A stretch of DNA of 64,000 nucleotides, from positions 1-64,000 of the forward strand of contig CANRNG010000002.1 in the NCBI GenBank assembly GCA_947631935.1. The letters run 5' to 3'. The position numbers were made by a program, and so were the translations under genes. Positions 19,438 through 28,694 of this stretch are shown one piece after another. Below the pieces are notes generated by a model, which was not told the origin of the DNA, searched no databases, and saw only the letters and a list, made by a program, of their open reading frames with translations. The first letter of the stretch is position 1. Every line of letters begins with the position of its first letter. Source of the stretch: an uncultured Erysipelothrix sp. GTDB taxonomy: Bacteria; Bacillota_I; Bacilli_A; Erysipelotrichales; Erysipelotrichaceae.

Positions 19438-20049
19438 CTAAATATCCAAGGATAGTTGGGCTTCATCTTTAAATCTAAACGTTTTACGATGTGCATCACA
19501 CCGACCATATTTTAAAATGGCTTCTTTATGTTTTTGGGTGCCATATCCTTTATGATCTTTAAAGCCATATTCAGGATACATGGCATCAAGTTCAAGCATG
19601 AAATCATCCCGCAAAGTCTTGGCCAATATACTGGCAGCCGCAATACTGATGGAACGGGAATCCCCCTTCACAATCGACACCACTGTTTTATCTTTAATCT
19701 CTAAAAGCATGTCATCACTTAAAACGACCGATACATCACTTTGAATAGAAATTTTCATCATGGCTTCTTTAACAACTTGATAAATATTCTTTTGGTCAAT
19801 GGTTTTAGCATCGATGATCTCGATATAAGTGCATAAAGCATCTCGGTAAATGATTTCTGACAATGCCCTTCTTTTTTTATCAGAAAGTTGCTTAGAATCA
19901 TTGATTAAGGGATGGTCGTATCCTTTTGGGAAAACAACCCCTGCTACCACACAAGGACCTGCCATGGGTCCACGTCCTGCTTCATCCAAACCCAACACAA
20001 GCGTATCCTTAGCCCAATACTGTGATTCAAACTCGTGGACTAATCCCAT
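19438..20049 (-). CDS. rnhB: ribonuclease HII
   Basis: Removes ribonucleotides from RNA-DNA hybrids and Okazaki primers. The active-site signature GLDEAGRGPMAGP has Asp22 and Glu23. Other acidic residues lie in INDSKQLSDKKR and KGDSRSISIAAASILAKTLRD. The C-terminus contains GYGTQKHKEAI. 203 aa is typical. It overlaps the end of rbgA by 10 bases, as in the Bacillus ylqF-rnhB pair. Confidence 0.95.
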   Translation of the reverse strand: MGLVHEFESQYWAKDTLVLGLDEAGRGPMAGPCVVAGVVFPKGYDHPLINDSKQLSDKKRRALSEIIYRDALCTYIEIIDAKTIDQKNIYQVVKEAMMKISIQSDVSVVLSDDMLLEIKDKTVVSIVKGDSRSISIAAASILAKTLRDDFMLELDAMYPEYGFKDHKGYGTQKHKEAILKYGRCDAHRKTFRFKDEAQLSLDI

Positions 20050-20858
20050 ATTAAAGGACCCAAGCCACCATTTTGAATGTCATGTAAAAAAGTACGACGG
20101 GCTTTTTCAAAATCTGGATTCCCTTTCAAAACTAAGAAACCTTTGGACAATGCCAAATCATTAAAGAATGTATTTTTGTCGTTAAAACCATAGACAGACT
20201 TTAACAGTTTCCCAGATAAGCGGTTCAATGCATAATCTGTAATCAGTTCAAGTGGATAACCTGTTTCTTTGATGGAACCCACCAAGGCACATTTTATCCC
20301 CATCTCTTCGTTTTCAAATTTGGGCCATAAAACTCCGGGAGTATCAATGATTTCAAGCTCTGTACTTACTTTAATTAATTTCAAAGCTTGCGTAACACCG
20401 GGTCTATTTTCAACCTTTGCGGCTTTTCGAGAACCCAATTGGTTGATGATGGTTGATTTACCGACGTTGGGTACACCCACAATCATGGCACGTGAAGGTC
20501 TAGAACGAATGCCCCTTCTTCTATCCCGTTCATGTTTTTCTTGCATAATCAGCGCTGTTTTTTCAAGAACAAGACGTTTTATATTGTCATTTAAAACATC
20601 CACCACCAACACTTCAGCCCCTTGAGCAATCAGCTTTTTTTCCCATTTCTTAACGCCTTCAGCCTCTGCCAAATCTCTTTTGGTGAGGACCACCAATATT
20701 TTCTTTTGGTGGGTTGCACGGGCAAGGACGGGGTTACGCGTTGAAAAAGGCGCTCTTGCATCACGACACTCGATCACAAAGTCGACAGTATGAATCATAT
20801 CTTCAATCAAACGAATCGCTTTGGCCATATGGCCAGGAAACCATTGGACTTGGGTCAC
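20040..20858 (-). CDS. rbgA: ribosome biogenesis GTPase RbgA (YlqF)
   Basis: Circularly permuted GTPase needed for late 50S assembly. Motif order G4-G5-G1-G2-G3 is visible: TKRDLAE (G4) precedes GVPNVGKSTIINQL (G1) and DTPGVLWPKF (G3). The N-terminus QWFPGHMAKA is diagnostic for this family. The C-terminal domain is helical. 272 aa. It overlaps lepB by 4 bases and rnhB by 10, within the rplS-lepB-rbgA-rnhB order. Confidence 0.95.
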   Translation of the reverse strand: MTQVQWFPGHMAKAIRLIEDMIHTVDFVIECRDARAPFSTRNPVLARATHQKKILVVLTKRDLAEAEGVKKWEKKLIAQGAEVLVVDVLNDNIKRLVLEKTALIMQEKHERDRRRGIRSRPSRAMIVGVPNVGKSTIINQLGSRKAAKVENRPGVTQALKLIKVSTELEIIDTPGVLWPKFENEEMGIKCALVGSIKETGYPLELITDYALNRLSGKLLKSVYGFNDKNTFFNDLALSKGFLVLKGNPDFEKARRTFLHDIQNGGLGPLIWD

Positions 20859-21472
20859 TGAGGGTCGCCTCCTAACGTTCTTATTTTATCAAATGGATAA
20901 ATAATAACACCATTCTTACTTTTAATTTGAGATGCATCAAAAGGACCATAAACCCGGGAATCACTTGATTTTAAACGATTATCTCCCAGTAAAAAGTACT
21001 GTTCACTTCCCAATATCACAGGACCAAAATCCGGTGTGAAATCAATGGTATGGTTGTCAGTTTCCGAACTCACATAGGCTTCCACCAAGAATGGTTCTGC
21101 TACAGGTAGCCCATTAATATAGAGAACATCGTTTTCATATTCTACGCGTTCCCCTGGTAAACCAATGACCCGTTTAACCAAATATTTTTGAGTTTCTTCG
21201 ATATATACAATGACCGTGTCAAATCGTTTAACACCACTAATTTTTAACCCTATAATGTTTGAAAAACCAACCTCTCTATCATGGAGTGCAGGGTACATGG
21301 ATTCGCCATCCACTCTAAAGGGTCTCACAATAAATTGGGTAATGATAAAGGCAACCGCAACATAAATAACAATGGTTTTAATGATATCTTTCAAAAACTC
21401 AATAAACTTATCATCTTGTTTGTTGAGAGTTTCTGTTTTTTCTACTACTTCATTTGTTTCTTTATCTAACAT
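20855..21472 (-). CDS. lepB: signal peptidase I
   Basis: Membrane-anchored serine peptidase that removes signal peptides after Sec or Tat export. It has one N-terminal membrane helix (about 31-50). Catalytic Ser58 lies in RVDGESMYP and the general base Lys100 in YLVKRVIGLPGE. Box E is YFLLGDNRLKSSDSR. The 30-residue cytoplasmic tail before the helix is polar. 205 aa, full length. No promoter was seen after the rplS terminator, so expression probably uses read-through. Confidence 0.94.
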   Translation of the reverse strand: MLDKETNEVVEKTETLNKQDDKFIEFLKDIIKTIVIYVAVAFIITQFIVRPFRVDGESMYPALHDREVGFSNIIGLKISGVKRFDTVIVYIEETQKYLVKRVIGLPGERVEYENDVLYINGLPVAEPFLVEAYVSSETDNHTIDFTPDFGPVILGSEQYFLLGDNRLKSSDSRVYGPFDASQIKSKNGVIIYPFDKIRTLGGDPQ

Positions 21473-21500
21473 TTATGTTGCCTACTTTCTTTGATATTTT

Positions 21501-21529
21501 GAAAAAAAGAGTCGTTGTACGACTCTTTT
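21501..21529 (-). terminator. terminator after rplS
   Basis: Minus strand AAGAGTCGT-ACAA-CGACTCTT followed by a T run, directly after the rplS stop. Confidence 0.85.
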
Positions 21530-21530
21530 A

Positions 21531-21878
21531 TTACTTACGAATTTCAGTTAATCTTGCTGATTTACCAGAGCGCTTGCGTAAGTAGTATAACTTATTACGG
21601 CGAACTCTACCACGACGTAAGATTTTCACAGATTCAACAATGGGTGAATGAACAGGGAATGTTCTTTCAACACCAATACCTGATGAAATTTTACGCACTG
21701 TGTATTTTTCAGCAATGCCACGTCCTTCACGGCTGATAACAACCCCTTCAAACGCCTGAATACGTTCTTTTTCTCCTTCACGAATACGTACGTTTACCAC
21801 AACTGTGTCACCTGATTTAAATTCAGGTAAGTCGTCTCGCATTTGTGATTGAGTAATATTACGGACTAAATCCAACAT
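21531..21878 (-). CDS. rplS: 50S ribosomal protein L19
   Basis: 115-residue L19. The N-terminus [17 protein letters not shown], the KOW-like core [23 protein letters not shown] and the C-terminus [23 protein letters not shown] are diagnostic. It sits at the 30S-50S interface. A structured leader precedes it and a terminator follows. Confidence 0.97.
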   Translation of the reverse strand: MLDLVRNITQSQMRDDLPEFKSGDTVVVNVRIREGEKERIQAFEGVVISREGRGIAEKYTVRKISSGIGVERTFPVHSPIVESVKILRRGRVRRNKLYYLRKRSGKSARLTEIRK

Positions 21879-21879
21879 A

Positions 21880-21955
21880 TATAATCACGCCTTTCTATTA
21901 GGATAAAACTGGTTCATAATTCTATATTAGCGGAACCCGAGTGCTTAAAGCCTAT
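21880..21955 (-). promoter_or_regulatory. rplS 5' leader with hairpin (possible L19 autoregulatory leader)
   Basis: The roughly 75-base leader contains a nested hairpin on the minus strand (21911-21937): GGTTC pairs with GAACC, and inside it TAAT pairs with ATTA around an ATAGA loop. The ribosome site AGAAAGGCG lies after it. Firmicute rplS genes are known to carry an L19 leader RNA; membership here is not proven. A weak promoter (TTTAAA, 17, TTATAT) may lie just upstream. Confidence 0.4.
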
Positions 21956-21991
21956 ATAATTTACCATAAAGCGCGTTTTAAAGCAAGTGAT

Positions 21992-23290
21992 TTAGCCAAA
22001 CATTCTTGAAAAGCTTCGCATTTGTTTTTGCATTTTCTTATACTGAGTTAAGAGTCTATTTACATCAGTTGTAGAAACACCGGCCCCTTTTGCGATTCGA
22101 TTTCTTCTACCAGAACGAATGATATCTGGATTGCGTCTTTCTTCAAGGGTCATACTTGAGATAATGGCTTCAGTTCTTCTTAAATTATCACTGGCATCAC
22201 TGTCATTGATTTGATTGGCCATTTGTCCCATTTGACCGGGTAACATCTTCATCAAACCACTTAATGGACCCATTTTAGATACTTGTTTGAGTTGAACCAA
22301 CATATCTTCCAAAGTAAATTCACCACGCATCATGCGTTCAGCAGATTTTTCTGCTGCTTCAAGATCCATTTTTTCTTGGGCTTTTTCAACCAATGAAACA
22401 ACATCACCCATCCCCAAGATACGGGATGCAATACGATCTGGGTGAAATACATCTAAGTCTTCAATACCTTCACCCACACCCACAAACTTCACAGGAACAC
22501 CTGTAACTTGTCTTACAGAAAGAATGGCTCCCCCACGGGCATCACCATCAAATTTGGTTGCCACAAGACCCGTAATATTGAGTTTATCAGAAAAACCTTG
22601 CGCAACATGAATCACATCTTGCCCACTCATTGCATCTACCGAAAGCAAGACTTCATCAGGCTTTGCTAGTTTCTCAATATCCGCAACTTGCTGCATGAGT
22701 TCATCATCAATTTGTAGACGTCCTGCCGTATCAATTAAAACAATATCATAGTCTTTGCCTTGGTTTAAGGCACCTTTAACCATCGTTACAGGGGTTTGGT
22801 TTGCTTCAAAATACACATCCACACCCATTTGTTCACCCAAGATTTGAAGTTGTTCAACAGCAGCCGGACGGGCTAAGTCAGCTGCCACCAATAGGACTTT
22901 CTTATTTTCCTTTTGTTTTAAGTGATTGGCAATTTTAGCAATGGATGTCGTCTTACCAGAACCCTGAAGACCCACCATCATTAAAACTCCTGGTTGTTGT
23001 TTAAAATCAAGTTCAGAAGTTTCACTTCCCAAAATTTCAACCAGTTTATCATTAACAACCTTCACAAACATCTCTGAAGGATCTACACCCCGTGTAACCT
23101 TCATTCCCAATGATTCTTGTTTAACATGATCTAACAACGTGTTAATGACTTCTAAGTTAACATCGGCTTCCAAAAGCGCGATTCGAATCTCACGCAGCGC
23201 ATCCTCTATATTCTTGTCACTTAAATTTGCTTTACCCGCAATTGAACGAAAAGTATCTTGTAATTTCGTTGATAAATTATCAAATGCCAT
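21992..23290 (-). CDS. ffh: signal recognition particle protein Ffh
   Basis: SRP54 GTPase that targets nascent membrane proteins to FtsY and SecYEG. It has an N helical bundle, a G domain with GLQGSGKTTSIAKIA, DTAGRLQ and TKFDGDARGGAILS, and a methionine-rich M domain near the end (MMRGEFTLEDM, MKMLPGQMGQMANQ, GVSTTDVNRLLTQYKKMQKQMR). 432 aa, slightly shorter than usual. GGAGGAAGAT precedes ATG. It follows thiI closely; the usual ylxM neighbour is absent. Confidence 0.96.
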   Translation of the reverse strand: MAFDNLSTKLQDTFRSIAGKANLSDKNIEDALREIRIALLEADVNLEVINTLLDHVKQESLGMKVTRGVDPSEMFVKVVNDKLVEILGSETSELDFKQQPGVLMMVGLQGSGKTTSIAKIANHLKQKENKKVLLVAADLARPAAVEQLQILGEQMGVDVYFEANQTPVTMVKGALNQGKDYDIVLIDTAGRLQIDDELMQQVADIEKLAKPDEVLLSVDAMSGQDVIHVAQGFSDKLNITGLVATKFDGDARGGAILSVRQVTGVPVKFVGVGEGIEDLDVFHPDRIASRILGMGDVVSLVEKAQEKMDLEAAEKSAERMMRGEFTLEDMLVQLKQVSKMGPLSGLMKMLPGQMGQMANQINDSDASDNLRRTEAIISSMTLEERRNPDIIRSGRRNRIAKGAGVSTTDVNRLLTQYKKMQKQMRSFSRMFG

Positions 23291-23299
23291 ATCTTCCTC

Positions 23300-24490
23300 C
23301 TATAAGAACGATGTCTCTTCTTGATCAAAACTTCTCAAGACGATCGTTTCAGTATTTTCCAAAGCTTTTTCAATTAAAGCATCCATATCAAACTTCGTTT
23401 CATACTCCGCAATTTTCTCTGCCTTGGGTTTGGTGACAGGATTTCTAGGAGTAAAAATAGTACAGCAATCTTCAAAAGGTAAGATTGATGTTTCATAGGT
23501 GCCAATAGATTCAGCCAAGTTAATGATTTCAATTTTATCATAGGTCAATAAAGGACGCAAAACGGGTAACGTTGGAAACTTCGTAATGGCTTCCATACTT
23601 TGTAATGTTTGAGAAGCCACTTGACCCAAGTTTTCACCATTACCAATCGCCAATAGATGACGGTTTTCAGCAATTTGATTGCCAATTCTTAAAAAGAAAC
23701 GACGCATCATCGTAATCGCATAGCTCTCTGGCACTTTATTGTAAATATCCAATTGAATCTCAGTAAAATTAACAACATGGACGCGAATGGTGTGTTGGTA
23801 CTTGGTTAAGGTCTTTGCCAAATCCAAGACTTTATTTAAAGCCCCTTCTGAGGTATAAGGCGGTGATTGGAAATGAACACATTCAATTTCCACCCCACGC
23901 TTCATCATTAAATAAGATGCAACAGGAGAATCAATACCTCCAGACAACATCATCAACACCCTGCCTTGGATACCCACTGGGTATCCACCCAATCCATTAA
24001 TTTTATTAAGCATAATATAAGCCGCTTCCCGTCTTACCTCAATAATAATATTAATATCAGGACTGTGCACATCCACTTTATAATCTGTATTCATCAAAAT
24101 TTTAGTTGCCACATGACGGTTAATGGTATCTGAAATGTGTTCAAATGATTTATCATGTCTTCTTGAAAGCACCTTAAAAGTACTTCCGGATTCTTGTCCA
24201 ATAAAATGCAGTGCCACATCGGCAATAACATCCAAATCTCTTTCAACTTTCATCGCCATTGAAAAAGACGACAAACCAAAGACATCTTTGAGTGACTCTG
24301 ATATTGCCAACGCATCTTCACCATTTAAATGAATAAATAAACGATCAAAACGCTTATCAAAAGTTAAAGCAGGAAATCCTTTTAACTTTGATTTAATGTT
24401 TTTTACCAATTGATTGGTAAAGTCCCGACGGTTTTTACCTTTAGTAGATAATTCACCATAACGGACCATAATATGATCATAACTGTACAT
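23300..24490 (-). CDS. thiI: tRNA 4-thiouridine synthase ThiI
   Basis: Transfers sulfur to U8 of tRNA and can serve thiamine thiazole synthesis. It has an N-terminal ferredoxin-like and THUMP domain (to about 165), then a PP-loop ATP pyrophosphatase domain with MMLSGGIDSPVASYLMMKRG and ECVHFQSPPYTSE. There is no C-terminal rhodanese domain, as in other Firmicutes. 396 aa. It overlaps the cysteine desulfurase gene by 14 bases, which fits a dedicated sulfur donor-acceptor pair. Confidence 0.94.
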   Translation of the reverse strand: MYSYDHIMVRYGELSTKGKNRRDFTNQLVKNIKSKLKGFPALTFDKRFDRLFIHLNGEDALAISESLKDVFGLSSFSMAMKVERDLDVIADVALHFIGQESGSTFKVLSRRHDKSFEHISDTINRHVATKILMNTDYKVDVHSPDINIIIEVRREAAYIMLNKINGLGGYPVGIQGRVLMMLSGGIDSPVASYLMMKRGVEIECVHFQSPPYTSEGALNKVLDLAKTLTKYQHTIRVHVVNFTEIQLDIYNKVPESYAITMMRRFFLRIGNQIAENRHLLAIGNGENLGQVASQTLQSMEAITKFPTLPVLRPLLTYDKIEIINLAESIGTYETSILPFEDCCTIFTPRNPVTKPKAEKIAEYETKFDMDALIEKALENTETIVLRSFDQEETSFL

Positions 24491-25622
24491 AATTTTTCGT
24501 CTCCAATATTACACTAATACATTTATCGATGTCAGCTTCTTCTGTATCGTCTGATAAACTGATACGAATACTACTCAAACTTTCCATATCACTGCGCCCT
24601 AAAGCCTTTAATACGGGCGATGGACTGTTTGATTGAGAGTGACAGGTACTTCTTGCAGAAACCAGAATCCCCTTTTCATTAAGGGCATTCATCATAATCT
24701 CACTGCCCACATTTTGAATGGACAAATTAAAGATATAGGGGGTTCCTTCCCTAAAAGAATTTATCACAATTCCATCTACGTTTTCAAATGCTTCCCATAG
24801 TTTTTTATTTAATTTAACAATTCTTTGATAATTCGCATCTCTTTTCGCCTTTGCAAGACGCATCGTCTTCGCAAAAACGATGGCAGCAATTGAGTTTAAA
24901 GTTCCCCCTCTATTCCCAAACTCTTGTTGCCCTCCAGAAATTAAAGACTCAAATGGAACATTGGCTTTCTTAATTAACAAGCCACTCCCTTTTAAACCAT
25001 GAATTTTATGGGCCGACAAAGCAATACTGTCTACTTGTTTAAATGAAAGGTCTTCTTTAATAAAAGCCTGAACCCCATCCACATGAAAATATGCTTTTGA
25101 ATATTTCTTAATAATGGACGCATATTCAGATATCGGAAAGATACTGCCCACTTCATTATTAATGGCCATCATGGCCACCAAGATGGTATCATCTCGTAAC
25201 TTTGATTTCAACAATTCAGGATCAACATAGCCCTGCGCATTGACTGGTAAGTATTCAACTTCATATCCAAAAACACGTTCCAATTGTGATAAAGCATCCT
25301 GAACTGAGCTGTGTTCTATATTTGAAGTAAGAATATGTTTACGCGAAAGATCAGCAAACGCAATCCCTTTTATCGCAGCATTGTTACTTTCTGTTCCCCC
25401 AGAAGTAAAGATCACTTCATGCGGCAACACATTTAAATACTTCGCAATTTGTTTACGTGAATCACTGACCAAAGTTGAAACACGCTGACCCATTAAATGT
25501 AATGAATCAGCGTTTCCATAGTAACTTTTATGCAAAGTATCAACATCCTTAATAATCTCATCAAAGATAGGTGTTGTACTTGCTGCATCTAAATATATTA
25601 AATTATCGGGCACTTTTCGCAT
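24477..25622 (-). CDS. cysteine desulfurase (NifS/IscS-type, ThiI partner)
   Basis: PLP-dependent enzyme that takes sulfur from cysteine as a persulfide. It has YLDAASTTPIFDE at the N-terminus, SGGTESNNAAIKG, the PLP-binding Lys206 in SAHKIHGLKGSG and the catalytic Cys327 in RSTCHSQS. 381 aa. The order ezrA-nifS-thiI equals Bacillus ezrA-nifZ-thiI, so it probably feeds ThiI for s4U. It overlaps ezrA by 20 bases and thiI by 14. SufS (52.4-53.6 kb) is the second desulfurase of the window. Confidence 0.92.
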   Translation of the reverse strand: MRKVPDNLIYLDAASTTPIFDEIIKDVDTLHKSYYGNADSLHLMGQRVSTLVSDSRKQIAKYLNVLPHEVIFTSGGTESNNAAIKGIAFADLSRKHILTSNIEHSSVQDALSQLERVFGYEVEYLPVNAQGYVDPELLKSKLRDDTILVAMMAINNEVGSIFPISEYASIIKKYSKAYFHVDGVQAFIKEDLSFKQVDSIALSAHKIHGLKGSGLLIKKANVPFESLISGGQQEFGNRGGTLNSIAAIVFAKTMRLAKAKRDANYQRIVKLNKKLWEAFENVDGIVINSFREGTPYIFNLSIQNVGSEIMMNALNEKGILVSARSTCHSQSNSPSPVLKALGRSDMESLSSIRISLSDDTEEADIDKCISVILETKNYVQL

Positions 25623-27342
25623 TTTTCTTAATCATCTCCTCATAGCGAGAATCCGGCTTATAGCGATCAACTGCATTAATAATCATGGTCAAACTTTGGG
25701 TATATTCACCATTATTAAAGGCCAATTCAGCTTTGGTAAGTTCCGAATCAATATCTGGCACATACGCACGATACTTATTCGCGTATACGATGGAATCTTC
25801 ACACATGTCCACTACACCCACTAAATTGTTAACATTATTATGCAACTTATAGATATAATCGATCGCTTCAGATACTGTACCATTTAAAGTCGGAATATCC
25901 AAAATAGTTTGATCTAACAAATCACTAATCTGACGTACATAAGCACGAGATTTTTGAAGATCGTAAGCATATTTTTCTGAAATTGAAGGCAAGGAACGTT
26001 TCTTTATTTTAACCTCAACATCATTGATAATTAAATAAAGTTTCATCAATTGTTTCTTCGCACGAATTTCATCCGCATTCGCTTGGTTTACTTGATGCAT
26101 GACTTCGTACAATGATTTTGCCAAAATTTCAATATCATGTTTGATTTCATTGGTTGAAACCAAAAGGACCGTAGCAGGCTTTTCTTTAGTTTCAACTTCA
26201 TTCAAGAGTTTTTCTCGATTCATGGATAAAGCCTGGGCCTTGTCACTAAACCCTGTGACGTTATGAACCAATTCCTCAAAATGGAAACGTTTCTCAACCA
26301 CAGGTGCTTTTTCCAACAATTCAGAAACATGTAACAACACCTCATCCAAAAGTGGAAATGCTTGCTGAATGACCAAATTCATTTCATGGTTCGCACTGAC
26401 TTCTTTTTCAATTTGGTATTGAATTTGTTCAAGACGGGTAAAAGTATTGGTCAAACTTTCATCACTGAAAGTAACATCTACCTCGGCAATACGCTTTAAA
26501 TCATCCTTCAAAACCTCAGCCAAAACGCCAATATTTTTCGGCACTTCTAAGTGTTCCAAATAAACATCATCACTTAAAACCTCTTGATAGGTTTCAGACA
26601 CTTTATCCAATAAGACCGGTATTTTACCCCGTGCCATTTCATAAAGCTTGGGTACTGAATCTAAATTGTTTTCATAACTTGTCAAATCATCATGTATTTC
26701 ATCAATGAGACCTTCAGCCTTTTCATAATCAGACGCAAACATCCATTCTTCAAATTGTGAGAATAAGGATTCAATATTCTTGGTCTGCGCTTCTAAAACA
26801 TCATAAGCATCACGATACATTCCCACGTTGCCCATGAGTTTTGTTTTTAAATTTCTAAATGTATCTTTTAAGACATTAATTTCATCTCTTTTTTCTTGTT
26901 CTTCCTCCAACACCTCATCAAGACGCGTATCCAAAGCCCGAGTCAAACGCAATGCCTCTTCCACCAACATTCCCAAATCTTCCATAGAACGACTTGCCAT
27001 TGATAGCTTATTAAACGCAAGTGCATCTTCAATGTCTTCCATTACTGTCGCAATTTCATCATGTCTTTTATCCAAATCGTCATATTCCAATTTCAGATTG
27101 TTATAAATCTTTTCTTTATCTGTATTGGATTTTGCGATACTGGACGCCTTGTTAAGTTTAAATGAAATGGGAATAGAAATACATTCATTATAAAGAATCT
27201 CATACTGGTTTAATTTCTTAGACACCGTTCTTTTCTTAAAAGACCTCACAATGTAAAAAAGAATCAATAAAAAAAGTATTCCTAATATACTTCCAAAAAC
27301 AATTGGTTTTGATAAAATTTGAATCAGTTCTTCAATAGACAT
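25603..27342 (-). CDS. ezrA: septation ring formation regulator EzrA
   Basis: Membrane-anchored negative regulator and scaffold of the FtsZ ring. The protein has a very short outside tail, one membrane helix (about 15-33) and then a long cytoplasmic region of helical, spectrin-like coiled coils (579 aa total), rich in Glu, Leu and Lys with no enzymatic motif. Early residues KKLNQYEILYNECISIPISFKL fit EzrA. Neighbours nifS and thiI match the Bacillus locus. An extended -10 promoter lies upstream; GAGGTGATTG precedes ATG. Confidence 0.85.
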   Translation of the reverse strand: MSIEELIQILSKPIVFGSILGILFLLILFYIVRSFKKRTVSKKLNQYEILYNECISIPISFKLNKASSIAKSNTDKEKIYNNLKLEYDDLDKRHDEIATVMEDIEDALAFNKLSMASRSMEDLGMLVEEALRLTRALDTRLDEVLEEEQEKRDEINVLKDTFRNLKTKLMGNVGMYRDAYDVLEAQTKNIESLFSQFEEWMFASDYEKAEGLIDEIHDDLTSYENNLDSVPKLYEMARGKIPVLLDKVSETYQEVLSDDVYLEHLEVPKNIGVLAEVLKDDLKRIAEVDVTFSDESLTNTFTRLEQIQYQIEKEVSANHEMNLVIQQAFPLLDEVLLHVSELLEKAPVVEKRFHFEELVHNVTGFSDKAQALSMNREKLLNEVETKEKPATVLLVSTNEIKHDIEILAKSLYEVMHQVNQANADEIRAKKQLMKLYLIINDVEVKIKKRSLPSISEKYAYDLQKSRAYVRQISDLLDQTILDIPTLNGTVSEAIDYIYKLHNNVNNLVGVVDMCEDSIVYANKYRAYVPDIDSELTKAELAFNNGEYTQSLTMIINAVDRYKPDSRYEEMIKKNAKSAR

Positions 27343-27366
27343 AATACAATCACCTCAGCTGTTCAT

Positions 27367-27375
27367 ATTGTAACA
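27367..27375 (-). promoter_or_regulatory. extended -10 promoter of ezrA-nifS-thiI-ffh
   Basis: Minus strand TGTTACAAT (TGn plus TACAAT), about 25 bases before the ezrA start. The -35 is weak (TTTGGG at 17 bp). Confidence 0.55.
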
Positions 27376-27843
27376 TATTTCTCACCATCCCCAAACATAG
27401 AAACGTCAAGTCTTTTCATATTTTCACTGACTGTTCACTCCTTTCTCATAGATAATCTCCTGTATACACTTTATGCGTGTAAAGTGAAATCAAAGATCTT
27501 TTAATAATTTTTAAACATGGTCACCGTTTTGGTGATGCTTTTGTTTGTGTAGATAAGCAGAGAATGTTTCAATCCTCCCAGGATGATGCATTGAATGTTT
27601 CATATTTATTTTGATATATGAATTCTAATTTTAGGCTTTTAAAGATTGCTTCGCTACTGCTTTTCATAAGGAGTTCATTTGTGACTCAATAATTTCTTAA
27701 TGTTAAAGACTGATAAGCGCGCGTCAATTTATTTATAAATTCTTTTCATCTATCATATATATAATATTGACATCGCTATTACTGTAGATATGTCTTTTCC
27801 ATTCCATAACGTAATTATCAGTGTAAAATATACCAACTAGAGC
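27376..27843 (+). other. AT-rich stretch without a gene, left edge of the accessory region
   Basis: No ORF with a credible start, no tRNA and no recognisable RNA was seen. A short hairpin TCACC-GTTTT-GGTGA occurs near 27519. The stretch separates ezrA from the IS3 relic and looks like decayed DNA. Confidence 0.5.
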
Positions 27844-28448
27844 GAGCTCGCGATTCAAACTGAAATCAAACGACTTAAAGATAAAAATAATATGCTAAAA
27901 ATTATGCGGCGTTTATAAAGCGTGAAAATAAATAAGATTTAAATATATCGTCAAACATCACTCTAATAATAAGGAAAACCGTAGCGTATTCATAGAAAAT
28001 AAAGTGAGATGTGGTTCTTCCAAGAATTGCACTGGAACTCTTGGAATAATGTGGTGAGACTGTGCTTCCTGAAAATCACCTTAACCTTCAATGTCATCTG
28101 ATCACCTACCTTACTTATAGCGATGTCAGATTATACCTAAGCACCTGAATAGATTTGACAACACACATCCCACGATGGTTCGATATCCATTCTCATATGA
28201 AAAATCGATTGAAATGGATCCACCAATTCAATACTAAGGCAAACTTCCAAAGATAATTCATTCAGATTCCGGATTTCAATATCGACCCTAGACATACCAA
28301 GAACTCCTTGAAGACCAAGACTGAAATGAAGATTTTGTTTTATGAGTATCTAATTGATTATGATTCCAGTAAATGAATTCAAACTAAGTTTGGCATGTCA
28401 CCGAGAAAGCTTGAAGCGAAACTGTTGACGTCATCTAATTTAGCATAG
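27844..28448 (+). pseudogene. decayed IS3-family transposase (orfA tail and orfB fragments)
   Basis: Three pieces of an IS3-type element can be read on the plus strand. At 27844-27918 ELAIQTEIKRLKDKNNMLK resembles the leucine-zipper tail of OrfA. At 28259 HSDSGFQYRP matches the DDE motif HSDxGxQY of OrfB. At about 28316-28448 KTEMK then FYEYLIDYDSSK-stop-IQTKFGMSPRKLEAKL matches the OrfB C-terminus (YIxYYNxxRIQxKxxGMSPxxY). Stops, frameshifts and a large loss between the pieces show it is inactive: the orfA-to-HSD distance is only about 340 bases, and the section after KTEM is deleted. Terminal inverted repeats were not found. Confidence 0.7.
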
Positions 28449-28579
28449 AGAAATCTATTGTAGTTCACAATTTTTAAAGTAAATTGACTGAATTATGTGA
28501 TTTTGAAATGTTGATTAAACCGCATATATATGGCATTTTTTTATTTTTCTTTGTGAAAAAAACCCATAATTTAATTAAT

Positions 28580-28607
28580 TTGACATTATTTTCACAAGTG
28601 CTATTAT
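28580..28607 (+). promoter_or_regulatory. strong promoter of the sulfur island
   Basis: TTGACA, 16-bp spacer, TATTAT preceded by TGC (extended -10). It lies 87 bases before the CoA-disulfide reductase start. Confidence 0.85.
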
Positions 28608-28631
28608 TTAAGAGAATTACAAGGATTGTAT

Positions 28632-28669
28632 CTAATAGAATAATTATCAAATCGTATTATCCTAATTAG
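28632..28669 (+). promoter_or_regulatory. imperfect dyad in the leader, candidate operator
   Basis: CTAATAG-AATAAT on the left faces ATTATCCTAATTAG on the right. The arms match apart from single insertions or changes. It lies between the promoter and the ribosome site AAGGAGGAAGG. It could bind a repressor or form RNA structure; no regulator gene is adjacent. Confidence 0.35.
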
Positions 28670-28694
28670 AGCGTTCTGTGATAAGGAGGAAGGT

